DNA from: Actinomycetota bacterium
Lineage (GTDB): Bacteria; Actinomycetota; Geothermincolia; Fen-727; Anoxymicrobiaceae
NCBI GenBank assembly: GCA_003154635.1
Contig: PMDX01000056.1
Span: forward strand, 471-9,356
DNA: 8,886 bases
Direction: 5' to 3'
The notes beneath the pieces are model-generated. The model had not been told where the DNA came from. It did no database searches and saw nothing but the letters and a program-made list of their open reading frames with translations. Position 1 is the stretch's first letter. Every line of letters begins with the position of its first letter. This document shows, in pieces, positions 1 through 5,633 of this stretch. The position numbers were made by a program, and so were the translations under genes.

Positions 1-446
1 GGGAAGTAGAGATAGAAGGTGCTGTGGCCGACGCCTACCGCCTTCGCTATCTCAGTGACGTTCGTCTGGTGATAGCCCTTTCGCGCGAATATCTCGACCG
101 CCTTGTCCATGATATGCTGGCGCCTATCGGACTTTGGCGTCTCGACTCCCTCGATTGAATCACCCGTCCTCGAAGGCTCACCGCGCGCCATGTTTCGTAT
201 GAACGAGATCGGGTACCCTTCTTCCTTCAGGCGCTTGATCTCCGCGAGCTCCTTGACGTGCCCGTAATCGTAGTACGCCATCGTTTTGCCGGTCCGTCTC
301 GGCGAAGAAAGGAGCCCTTCCCTCAAGTAATAGTGGATCGTGCTGCGGCCCACCCCGGAAGTCTTCTCCAGGTCGGATATCCGGAGCGGCCTTTCCTTAT
401 CACTGCCCAAGCTTCCTCCGTCAGCCGTTTCGTCGTTCTTGCTCAA
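1..446 (-). CDS. MerR-TetR double-HTH transcriptional regulator (3' end beyond window)
   Basis: Reading leftward from a TTG at 446-444, 148 residues are visible before the window edge. Residues about 20-90 form a MerR-type winged HTH: the segment STIHYYLREGLL (35-46) matches the conserved MerR pattern, followed by a wing and a helix ending in GYPISFIR. After a polar linker (about 90-107), residues 108-148 form a TetR N-terminal HTH, ending VTEIAKAVGVGHSTFYLYF, the typical TetR recognition helix. The TetR ligand-binding domain should lie outside the window. The TTG start is chosen because GGAGGG lies 9 bases upstream and an in-frame stop lies three codons upstream; no nearby ATG exists. It is divergent from the catabolic cluster, so it probably controls that cluster and itself, with an acyl-CoA or the pathway substrate as a plausible ligand (inference). 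Carrying two DNA-binding domains is unusual for either family. Confidence 0.9.
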   Translation of the reverse strand, partial: MSKNDETADGGSLGSDKERPLRISDLEKTSGVGRSTIHYYLREGLLSSPRRTGKTMAYYDYGHVKELAEIKRLKEEGYPISFIRNMARGEPSRTGDSIEGVETPKSDRRQHIMDKAVEIFARKGYHQTNVTEIAKAVGVGHSTFYLYF

Positions 447-455
447 CTTTTCTTA

Positions 456-461
456 CCCTCC
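456..461 (-). promoter_or_regulatory. Ribosome binding site of the regulator
   Basis: GGAGGG on the minus strand, 9 bases before the TTG codon at 446. This site decides the non-ATG start, because the reading frame is closed just upstream by a TAA. Confidence 0.75.
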
Positions 462-502
462 GTCTTTCTATACCGCTCGGCCGAGGCAACCGGTCAATAA
501 CT

Positions 503-520
503 AGCAACTGTTGAGCAACT
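503..520 (+). repeat. Direct heptamer repeat AGCAACT x2
   Basis: AGCAACT occurs at 503-509 and again at 514-520, an 11-base period of about one helical turn. The second copy runs into a perfect 12-base palindrome, AACTATATAGTT (517-528), which contains the -10 box of the regulator promoter. This may be a binding site for one of the regulator's two HTH domains; function is inferred from position only. Confidence 0.4.
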
Positions 521-546
521 ATATAGTTCTATTTACCTGAAGTCAA
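518..546 (-). promoter_or_regulatory. Candidate sigma70-type promoter of the regulator
   Basis: On the minus strand, TTGACT (546-541) is followed after exactly 17 bases by TATAGT (523-518). Each box matches the consensus at five of six positions. Transcription would start near 511 and leave a leader of about 65 bases. The -35 box lies in the left arm of the 543-561 palindrome and the -10 box overlaps the heptamer repeats, which would suit autoregulation. Confidence 0.6.
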
Positions 547-561
547 GAAACTGATTCTTGA
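543..561. promoter_or_regulatory. Candidate operator between the divergent -35 boxes
   Basis: TCAAGAA, a 5-base spacer (ACTGA), then TTCTTGA: perfect 7-base arms centred at 552. Its left arm overlaps the regulator's -35 box and its right arm overlaps the -35 box of the catabolic promoter. A dimeric regulator bound here could control both directions. Confidence 0.5.
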
Positions 562-587
562 TTTGAACTGGCATTTATGTTTATATT
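558..587 (+). promoter_or_regulatory. Candidate promoter of the catabolic cluster
   Basis: TTGATT (558-563) and TATATT (582-587) are separated by 18 bases; they match the consensus at four and five of six positions. Transcription would start near 594. The -35 box overlaps the right arm of the 543-561 palindrome. A weaker alternative is TTGTCA (652-657) with TAACAC (674-679), which would put the second palindrome over its -35 box. Confidence 0.45.
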
Positions 588-642
588 GCAGGCATCTTAC
601 GCGGTAGGTACCTTGGAATGCAACAAAGATAACTCCGCAGCC

Positions 643-662
643 AGGAATGACTTGTCATTCCT
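643..662. promoter_or_regulatory. Candidate TetR/FadR-type operator, perfect 9+2+9 palindrome
   Basis: AGGAATGAC, then TT, then GTCATTCCT: a perfect inverted repeat. The core GAATGA-N4-TCATTC is the same as the core of the Bacillus FadR operator as I recall it (TGAATGA-N4-TCATTCA), where a TetR-family protein responds to long-chain acyl-CoA. It lies 64 bases before the thiolase ATG and about 50 bases after the predicted transcription start. It could act as a roadblock, or repress a closer promoter overlapping TTGTCA. A lone half-site GGAATG also occurs at 615-620. Confidence 0.55.
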
Positions 663-713
663 TTGAACGAAACTAACACCGGGCAAATCGAGTCCGCGGA
701 GGGCGGCTATCGG

Positions 714-720
714 AAAGGAG
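714..720 (+). promoter_or_regulatory. Ribosome binding site of the thiolase-fold gene
   Basis: AAAGGAG ends at 720. It directly abuts an in-frame TTG at 721, too close to be used, but sits 6 bases before the ATG at 727. This sets the start at 727. Confidence 0.8.
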
Positions 721-726
721 TTGAAG

Positions 727-1929
727 ATGGGCGCAGGTGATTTTGCGGTTATCGGCACCGGCGAGGTTCCGACCGGCAACTACCCGGAACGCTCCGAGTT
801 CGAGATCGCATACGAGGTCAGCCGCATGGCGATCAGGGACGCGGGGATAGACAAGAACGAGATCGGCGCCGTGCTCACCGCCGGTCACATAATGAGCAAC
901 CCGGATAACGATTACAACACCGAGATGTTTTTCGGGCGCCTGCCGGAGGCCATCGGCGCGAACGGCTGCAGCGTTGTCGCGACAACGATTTCCGGTGGGG
1001 CGTCGAGCTTCTCCATCCGGAAGACCGCCGAAGGCATCCTGGAGTCGGGCGAGACCGACACGGTCCTGGTTGTCCATGCCCAGAGGTTCTCCCAGTTCAC
1101 CGCGAACGAGCAGGCCAGGTATTTCGCCGTGGCAGGCTCGGACGTCGAATGGGAGGTCCCGTACGGTATGACCTACAATTCCCTGGCCGCGATCGTGACC
1201 ACGGGCTACATGGCTTACACGGGTGCCACCATCGAACAGGTCGCCGCGGTGTGCGTCGCCTGCCGCAAGTGGGCGATGCTCCAACCCAACGCCATGTTCA
1301 ACAACAAGGAGATCACCGTCGAGAAGGTCGTCAACGCGCGGATGGTCTCGTACCCCCTGACCACGTTGATGTGCAACGTGCTCGGCGATGGTGGAAGTGC
1401 CTACATCATGACCACGGCGGAGAATGCGCGCAAAGTCTGCGACAGGCCGGTGTACGTGCTCGGCGAGGCCTCCGAGTACTCCCACAGGACGATCACCAGG
1501 TCAGTACAGAAAGACCCGGGCAAGATGGGCGACGACCTTGCGGTCACCGCGAAGCGTGCCTACGAGAACTCGAGCCTTGGGCCTGAGGACATGAACATCT
1601 TTGAGATATACGGCTCCTACCCGGTGATCTCGCTGATCGTCATGGATTCGCTGGGGATCCCGGACGAGCGGCCTTCAGGGGAGCTGGTCCTGGCCGGCGA
1701 GACCGGCCCCGGCGGTAAATACCCCGTTTCGACCAACGGTGAGGCTATGAGCTTCGGACATACGGGGACCGGGGTGGGTTTCAGTACATTTGTAGAGTCT
1801 GTCCGGCAGCTCCAGGGAAGGGCCGGCGCCGCGCAGGTCGAGGGCGCGAAGTTCCTGGTCGAGAACTGCGGCGGCGGGGCGTTCATGGACTGCCACTTCA
1901 CCGTGATGGGCAACGAGGTCCCGGGCTAA
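727..1929 (+). CDS. Thiolase-fold (SCP2/lipid-transfer type) protein lacking the nucleophilic Cys; candidate retro-aldolase subunit
   Basis: 400 residues, normal length for SCP2-type thiolases. The start ATG at 727 has AAAGGAG six bases upstream. Aligning without gaps to remembered SCP2 thiolase (NNNCATGS...), the nucleophilic cysteine position is Gly91, within SGGASS (89-94). The FEIYGSYP block (292-299) matches the family's EIYDAFT motif, and SFGHTGTG (342-349) keeps the GH histidine (His345). The C-terminal NCGGGAFMD (380-388) retains a Cys381 near the second thiolase cysteine position. Without the nucleophile, ordinary thiolysis or Claisen condensation is unlikely. The known precedent is Ltp2, a thiolase-fold aldolase working with a DUF35 partner in steroid side-chain cleavage. 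The next gene is such a DUF35 protein. A decarboxylase-like or non-catalytic role remains possible. Confidence 0.88.
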   Translation: MGAGDFAVIGTGEVPTGNYPERSEFEIAYEVSRMAIRDAGIDKNEIGAVLTAGHIMSNPDNDYNTEMFFGRLPEAIGANGCSVVATTISGGASSFSIRKTAEGILESGETDTVLVVHAQRFSQFTANEQARYFAVAGSDVEWEVPYGMTYNSLAAIVTTGYMAYTGATIEQVAAVCVACRKWAMLQPNAMFNNKEITVEKVVNARMVSYPLTTLMCNVLGDGGSAYIMTTAENARKVCDRPVYVLGEASEYSHRTITRSVQKDPGKMGDDLAVTAKRAYENSSLGPEDMNIFEIYGSYPVISLIVMDSLGIPDERPSGELVLAGETGPGGKYPVSTNGEAMSFGHTGTGVGFSTFVESVRQLQGRAGAAQVEGAKFLVENCGGGAFMDCHFTVMGNEVPG

Positions 1930-1938
1930 ACCGGACGG

Positions 1939-1969
1939 CTTCGACATCGAAGAGTTCGCGAACTGCTTC
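1939..1969 (+). other. Overlapping hairpins between thiolase-fold and DUF35 genes
   Basis: In the 54-base gap, CTTCG-ACAT-CGAAG (1939-1952) can form one stem. The segment GAAG (1949-1952) can instead join a second, longer stem with CTTC (1966-1969) around the perfect palindrome AGTTCGCGAACT (1953-1964), with one bulged G. The stems exclude each other, and the AAAGGAGG ribosome binding site starts at 1971. There is no T run, so it is not a typical terminator. It may tune translation of the DUF35 gene, or be chance. Confidence 0.35.
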
Positions 1970-1983
1970 TAAAGGAGGAAGCC

Positions 1984-2463
1984 ATGGCCGGTGAGAAGAT
2001 AGACATCGAGACAATCAAGGCGATGCTGAACCTCTCCGACGAGGACCTCGTCAAGCCTCTGCCGATACCGACGAGGTGGTCCCAGCCGTTCTGGGACGCC
2101 TCAAAGGAGCACAGGCTCGTGCTCAAAAAATGTTCCGCCTGCGGCTATATCGACCACCCCCCGTACCTTTACTGCACCAACTGTCACGCCGACGAGCATG
2201 AGTGGGTCGAGGCCTCCGGCAAGGCCACCCTCGCCTCGTACGCGATAAACACGTTCGGTGTGCCTTTCCCGTTCTGGGTCGACCTTCCGTACGTCGTAGC
2301 CATGATCGACCTTCCCGAGGGTCCCAGGATGATCTCCAACATCGTCGAGTGCGACCACGACAAGCTGGAGAACGGAATGGAGCTCGAGGTCGTGTTTGAT
2401 GACGTTACCGACGAGATAACACTTCCCAAATGGCGGCCGGTAGACAAAACAAAGAGGGGGTAG
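1984..2463 (+). CDS. DUF35 zinc-ribbon/OB-fold protein, partner of the thiolase-fold protein
   Basis: 159 residues with an AAAGGAGG site ending 5 bases before the ATG. An N-terminal helical region (1-45) includes the SQPFWDAS segment typical of DUF35 proteins. A rubredoxin-like zinc ribbon follows, with Cys50, Cys53, Cys64 and Cys67 (CSACG then YCTNC). The C-terminal OB fold (about 75-150) contains WVEASGKATLASY and LPYVVAMIDLPEGPR. DUF35 proteins are known obligate partners of thiolase-superfamily enzymes, for example with Ltp2 aldolase, BbsB thiolase, and archaeal thiolase/HMG-CoA synthase, where the OB fold helps bind or channel CoA substrates. Its place right after the thiolase-fold gene supports a two-subunit complex. 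All four zinc ligands are present, and the protein appears complete. Confidence 0.92.
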   Translation: MAGEKIDIETIKAMLNLSDEDLVKPLPIPTRWSQPFWDASKEHRLVLKKCSACGYIDHPPYLYCTNCHADEHEWVEASGKATLASYAINTFGVPFPFWVDLPYVVAMIDLPEGPRMISNIVECDHDKLENGMELEVVFDDVTDEITLPKWRPVDKTKRG

Positions 2464-2467
2464 CGAA

Positions 2468-3481
2468 ATGGCGGACGAGCAGGGTGCTTTCGAGAAGGAC
2501 CAGTTCTTCAAGATCGATATCGAGATGCACATCGTTGGCGACATGACACCTATCGAGTACTTTCCGGGCGTCCAGGCCTGGTGGCAGGGGATCGCGGGGG
2601 TCACCCGCCAGTTCCTGCTGGGGATACCCCCTCAATACGTGCTCACCCCCGAGGAACTCACAAAGAGGGCCGAGCCCGAAGCGATAATCGACTGGATGGA
2701 TACATACGGTATCGATGTCTCATGCATCATCCCCGAGGCGATGATGGACACCACCGGGTATGCGACCCGGTGGGTCACGAACGGGCAGGCGGCCGCTATC
2801 TGCGAGCGCTGGCCGGATCGGCTCGTGCTCACCCCGAACGTGGGCCCGGTGAAGATACGCGGGATGAAGAACGCGCTGTGGGAGCTCGAGTTCCTGGTAA
2901 AGGAGCACAATGCGCGCATGGTCAAGGTCTACCCGCCCGAGGACCTGCCCATGAACGACCCGCAGATGTATCCGCTGTACGAAAAGGCGGGAGAGCTGGG
3001 CATCCCGGTTGCCCTGCACACGGGCTGGTGCTGGGTGCCGCCCGGTGTCAGCTACAACTGCCTGCCTGTGTTACTCGACCAGGTGGCGAGCGACCTGCCG
3101 GACGTCAACTTCATCGCGTTCCACGCGGGTTATCCAAACTTCCTCGACCTCGCTCTCTCGGCGGCCATCCATCCGAACATCTACTTCGGGCTGAACCTGC
3201 TCGTCCCATGGGCCGCGAACGCGCCCCGGCGGTTCGGCGAGATACTCGGCGAGGCGCTCAGGTGGGTCGGCTCGGAGAGGATCGTATGGGGCACCGACTG
3301 CGCGGGCTTCGGCGCCCAGGTTCGGGGCGCGGTGCAGGGCCTGAGAGAGTTCGAGATACCGGAAGACATGTGCGAGGGCTACGGCTACCCGCAGCTCACG
3401 GACTCGGACAGGGCGAACATCTACGGATTGAACATGGCGAAGCTCCTGCGCATAGAGCCGGAGCGGAAGGTGGAGGTGTAA
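2468..3481 (+). CDS. Amidohydrolase-2 family metal-dependent hydrolase/decarboxylase
   Basis: 337 residues, usual for the ACMSD/gamma-resorcylate decarboxylase group. The ATG is 4 bases after the DUF35 stop, with a purine-rich AGAGGGGG site. The TIM-barrel metal ligands can be followed: Glu19 and His21 on strand 1 (DIEMHI, the ExH variant of HxH), His184 (VALHTGW), His219 (AFHAGYP) and Asp277 (VWGTDCAG). The ExH variant is known in gamma-resorcylate decarboxylase, whereas ACMSD has HxH. Family members decarboxylate aromatic or unsaturated acids or hydrolyse C-C, C-O or C-N bonds, normally with one divalent metal. No signal peptide is seen, so it is cytoplasmic. Its position between the DUF35 gene and the first flavin reductase suggests action on an intermediate of the same pathway. 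The exact reaction cannot be told. Confidence 0.85.
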   Translation: MADEQGAFEKDQFFKIDIEMHIVGDMTPIEYFPGVQAWWQGIAGVTRQFLLGIPPQYVLTPEELTKRAEPEAIIDWMDTYGIDVSCIIPEAMMDTTGYATRWVTNGQAAAICERWPDRLVLTPNVGPVKIRGMKNALWELEFLVKEHNARMVKVYPPEDLPMNDPQMYPLYEKAGELGIPVALHTGWCWVPPGVSYNCLPVLLDQVASDLPDVNFIAFHAGYPNFLDLALSAAIHPNIYFGLNLLVPWAANAPRRFGEILGEALRWVGSERIVWGTDCAGFGAQVRGAVQGLREFEIPEDMCEGYGYPQLTDSDRANIYGLNMAKLLRIEPERKVEV

Positions 3482-3485
3482 GAAG

Positions 3486-4790
3486 ATGCCTGCGAAATCA
3501 ACGAAAAAGCCTGCCACGAAGGCCGACTTCAAGAACCTTCTGTCCCCCATCCGGATCAAGGACGTCGAGCTGAAGAACCGCATCGCCATGGCTCCGATGA
3601 ACACGGTGATGTCGCTCGACAACCGGGGTTACGTCAACGAGCAGATCCTGGCCTACTACGCCGCGCGCGCGAAGGGCGGGTGCGGACTCATTATCACCGA
3701 GTGCGTGCTGGGCACAAAGCTCGCCGCGAAGTTCCCGTTCACCTCCAACCTGCATTGCTACAGCACATCTTTCGCGCCGGGGCTGGCGGAGCTCGCCGAG
3801 ACCATCCATGCCTTCGGAGCCCGCACTTTCATACAGATGTCCATCGGCTTCGGGCGGCAGGGCCATGCCCACGACGGCTCCCGGCCGCCGGCCCCTTCGG
3901 CCATACCCTATAACGTTCCGTTCGATCTGCTCGCCACCGGGTTCCCGGAGGTGCTCATGAAGTTTCCCGTATTGCTGCCCATGGCGATGGGGAGCCTCCC
4001 TTACGAGATGAGCATCGAGGAGATACATGCCGAGCAGGACGAGTTCGCTAACTCGTGCATCTTCGCCGTGATGGCCCAGTTCGACGGCATAGAGCTGCAC
4101 GCGCCCCACGGCTACCTGGAGCACCAGTTCCTCTCCCCCCGAACGAACAAACGAACGGACCTGTACGGGGGAAGCCTCGAGAACCGCATGCGCTTCCTCG
4201 TGGAGGTATATTTGAAAGTCCGCGAGGTGGTAGGCCCCGACTACCTGGTCGGCATGCGGCTGTCCGCCGACGAGCATATGCCCGACGGCGTCACCCACGA
4301 GGAAGCTCTGGAGGTCGCCAGGGTGATGACACAACTGGGTGTCGACTACGTGCACCTGTCGGACGGCTCCTACGAAGCACTGAAGTACTTCTTCCCGAGC
4401 GAGGACGGCGCGATGCTCGATGAAGCGGCCAACTTCAAGAAGGCCGTACCCGTACCGGTCATGGTGCCTTCCATACACGACCCGAAGAACGCGGAGCAGG
4501 CCATAGCCAGCGGCAAGTGCGACATAGTGTCGTTCGGCCGACAGATGTTCGCCGACCCCGAGTACGGCAACAAGGTCGCGGAGGGGCGGCCGCAGGACAT
4601 CAAGCGCTGCAAGCGGTGCAACGAGTGCCTGATGCGTGCCGAGGTGGGGCTGCCGGTCAGGTGCATCGTGAACAAGAATCTGGGGCGCGAAAAATACATG
4701 CCCGAATACTGGCGGCCGGCCGTCAAGACCATGTCGGTCCAAAAGATGAAGGTGCCCGCCAGGCTTCCTGACCATCTGCTCCATCACTGA
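3486..4790 (+). CDS. Truncated dienoyl-CoA-reductase-like FMN/4Fe-4S enoate reductase (copy 1)
   Basis: 434 residues. The ATG is 4 bases after the amidohydrolase stop, with GGAGG at 3472-3476. After a Lys-rich leader (1-14), an Old Yellow Enzyme FMN barrel runs to about residue 365: NRIAMAPMN, AYYAARAKGG, FGRQGHAH, the active-site pair His205/His208 (HAPHGYL), then TDLYGGSLENR and VSFGRQMFADP. A four-cysteine motif follows at Cys375, Cys378, Cys381 and Cys393, spaced x2, x2, x11; E. coli FadH has x2, x3, x11 and binds 4Fe-4S. The protein ends 41 residues later, so the FAD and NAD(P)H domains of FadH, BaiCD or BaiH (about 650 residues in all) are absent. Electrons must come from a separate protein. 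Residues 142-171 form an extra hydrophobic segment near the active-site entrance. Likely role: reduction of a conjugated C=C in a CoA or ring substrate. Confidence 0.87.
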   Translation: MPAKSTKKPATKADFKNLLSPIRIKDVELKNRIAMAPMNTVMSLDNRGYVNEQILAYYAARAKGGCGLIITECVLGTKLAAKFPFTSNLHCYSTSFAPGLAELAETIHAFGARTFIQMSIGFGRQGHAHDGSRPPAPSAIPYNVPFDLLATGFPEVLMKFPVLLPMAMGSLPYEMSIEEIHAEQDEFANSCIFAVMAQFDGIELHAPHGYLEHQFLSPRTNKRTDLYGGSLENRMRFLVEVYLKVREVVGPDYLVGMRLSADEHMPDGVTHEEALEVARVMTQLGVDYVHLSDGSYEALKYFFPSEDGAMLDEAANFKKAVPVPVMVPSIHDPKNAEQAIASGKCDIVSFGRQMFADPEYGNKVAEGRPQDIKRCKRCNECLMRAEVGLPVRCIVNKNLGREKYMPEYWRPAVKTMSVQKMKVPARLPDHLLHH

Positions 4791-4829
4791 AGAGGCCGGG
4801 ATAGAAGCCGGCAAGGAAAGGAGAGCCCG

Positions 4830-5630
4830 ATGCCCGATTACCAGTGTGTGCTCTACGAGCTGGATGGTGAAGTCGCCAGGATCAGCATGAACCGCCCCGA
4901 CCAGCGGAACGCCATAAACATACAGATGGCCGAGGAACTCCTCGATGCGTTCACCAGGGTCTCGAGCGAGGAAGGTGTGAAGGTGGTGCTTTTCTCGGGA
5001 GCGGGCAAATCGTTCTGCGCGGGAGGTGACCTCTCCGTCCTGCCCAGCTTCGACCACTACACGGTGCTGGACTGGATGGGCAAGACGGGCACGGCGATAG
5101 TCAGGGCCATCACCGAGAACGACAAGGTCGTAGTGGCCAAGGTCAAAGGCCACTGCATCGCCGGCGGGCTCGAGCTGGCGCTGGCGTGCGACCTTATATA
5201 CGCCAGTGAGAGGACCAGGTTCGGCGTCACCGAGATCGCAATGGGCATTCTGCCGGGCTGGGGGGGCACGGTGCGCCTGGCGCGCTGCCTTCCCATCTTC
5301 CGGGGCAGGGAGATTCTCCTCTCCGGCAAGCGCGACTACACGGCCGACGAGTTTTACGAGATGGGGCTCCTCACACGCGTCTACGCCGAAAATGAATTCG
5401 ACCAGAAGGTGGACGAGATGGTCGCCGTCTTTTGCGGGAACCCCGCAGACTCACTTCGCATGGGAAAGGCGGTGTTGAACAGATCGTTTGACGGGCTGCC
5501 GCTGGACCATGCAATGGCGATCGAGCGCAGCGCCATCGCATGGCTGTTCCACAGCGAGCACGTGACGACCCTTCGGACCGCCGCTCTGCAAGCGTTCGAA
5601 GCCATGAAGAACCAGGACCAAGGGAGTTAG
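4830..5630 (+). CDS. Enoyl-CoA hydratase/isomerase (crotonase family)
   Basis: 266 residues, full length for a single-domain crotonase. The ATG lies 6 bases after AAAGGAG; the 39-base gap to the preceding gene holds nothing else evident. SFCAGGDL (61-68) supplies the first oxyanion-hole backbone NH at Ala64, and AGGLELALACD (111-121) supplies the second, at about Gly112. Both acid/base glutamates are present, Glu115 and Glu135 (VTEIAMGILPGWGGT), 20 residues apart as in rat mitochondrial hydratase (Glu144/Glu164). It should therefore be able to hydrate trans-2-enoyl-CoA, unlike isomerase members that lack one of the two. Acting after the adjacent dehydrogenase, it would make the beta-hydroxyacyl-CoA. 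No 3-hydroxyacyl-CoA dehydrogenase follows in the window. Substrate length and shape are not evident. Confidence 0.92.
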   Translation: MPDYQCVLYELDGEVARISMNRPDQRNAINIQMAEELLDAFTRVSSEEGVKVVLFSGAGKSFCAGGDLSVLPSFDHYTVLDWMGKTGTAIVRAITENDKVVVAKVKGHCIAGGLELALACDLIYASERTRFGVTEIAMGILPGWGGTVRLARCLPIFRGREILLSGKRDYTADEFYEMGLLTRVYAENEFDQKVDEMVAVFCGNPADSLRMGKAVLNRSFDGLPLDHAMAIERSAIAWLFHSEHVTTLRTAALQAFEAMKNQDQGS

Positions 5631-5633
5631 ACG

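Larger units (their letters stand above)
447..726. other. Divergent intergenic control region
   Basis: These 280 bases separate the regulator from the catabolic genes. The middle (about 495-600) is strongly AT-rich compared with the GC-rich genes, as expected for promoters. It holds two candidate divergent promoters, a heptamer direct repeat, two candidate operators and both ribosome binding sites, listed separately. I see no credible small gene; the rightward open frame at 258-500 lies mostly antisense to the regulator. The candidate rightward transcript would have a leader of about 130 bases, which contains the 643-662 palindrome. Confidence 0.8.

Noticed and set aside
258..500. 80-residue rightward open frame at the left end
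   Set aside because: It overlaps the regulator's coding strand in antisense, and its translation has no recognisable features.
721..726. TTG at 721 as the start of the thiolase-fold gene
   Set aside because: It abuts the AAAGGAG directly with no spacing; ATG at 727 has a proper 6-base spacing.
3498..5153. 551-residue open frame on the minus strand
   Set aside because: It lies antisense to the first reductase and the hydratase, both of which have clear motifs and ribosome binding sites. Long antisense frames are common in GC-rich coding DNA, and the translation shows no recognisable domain.
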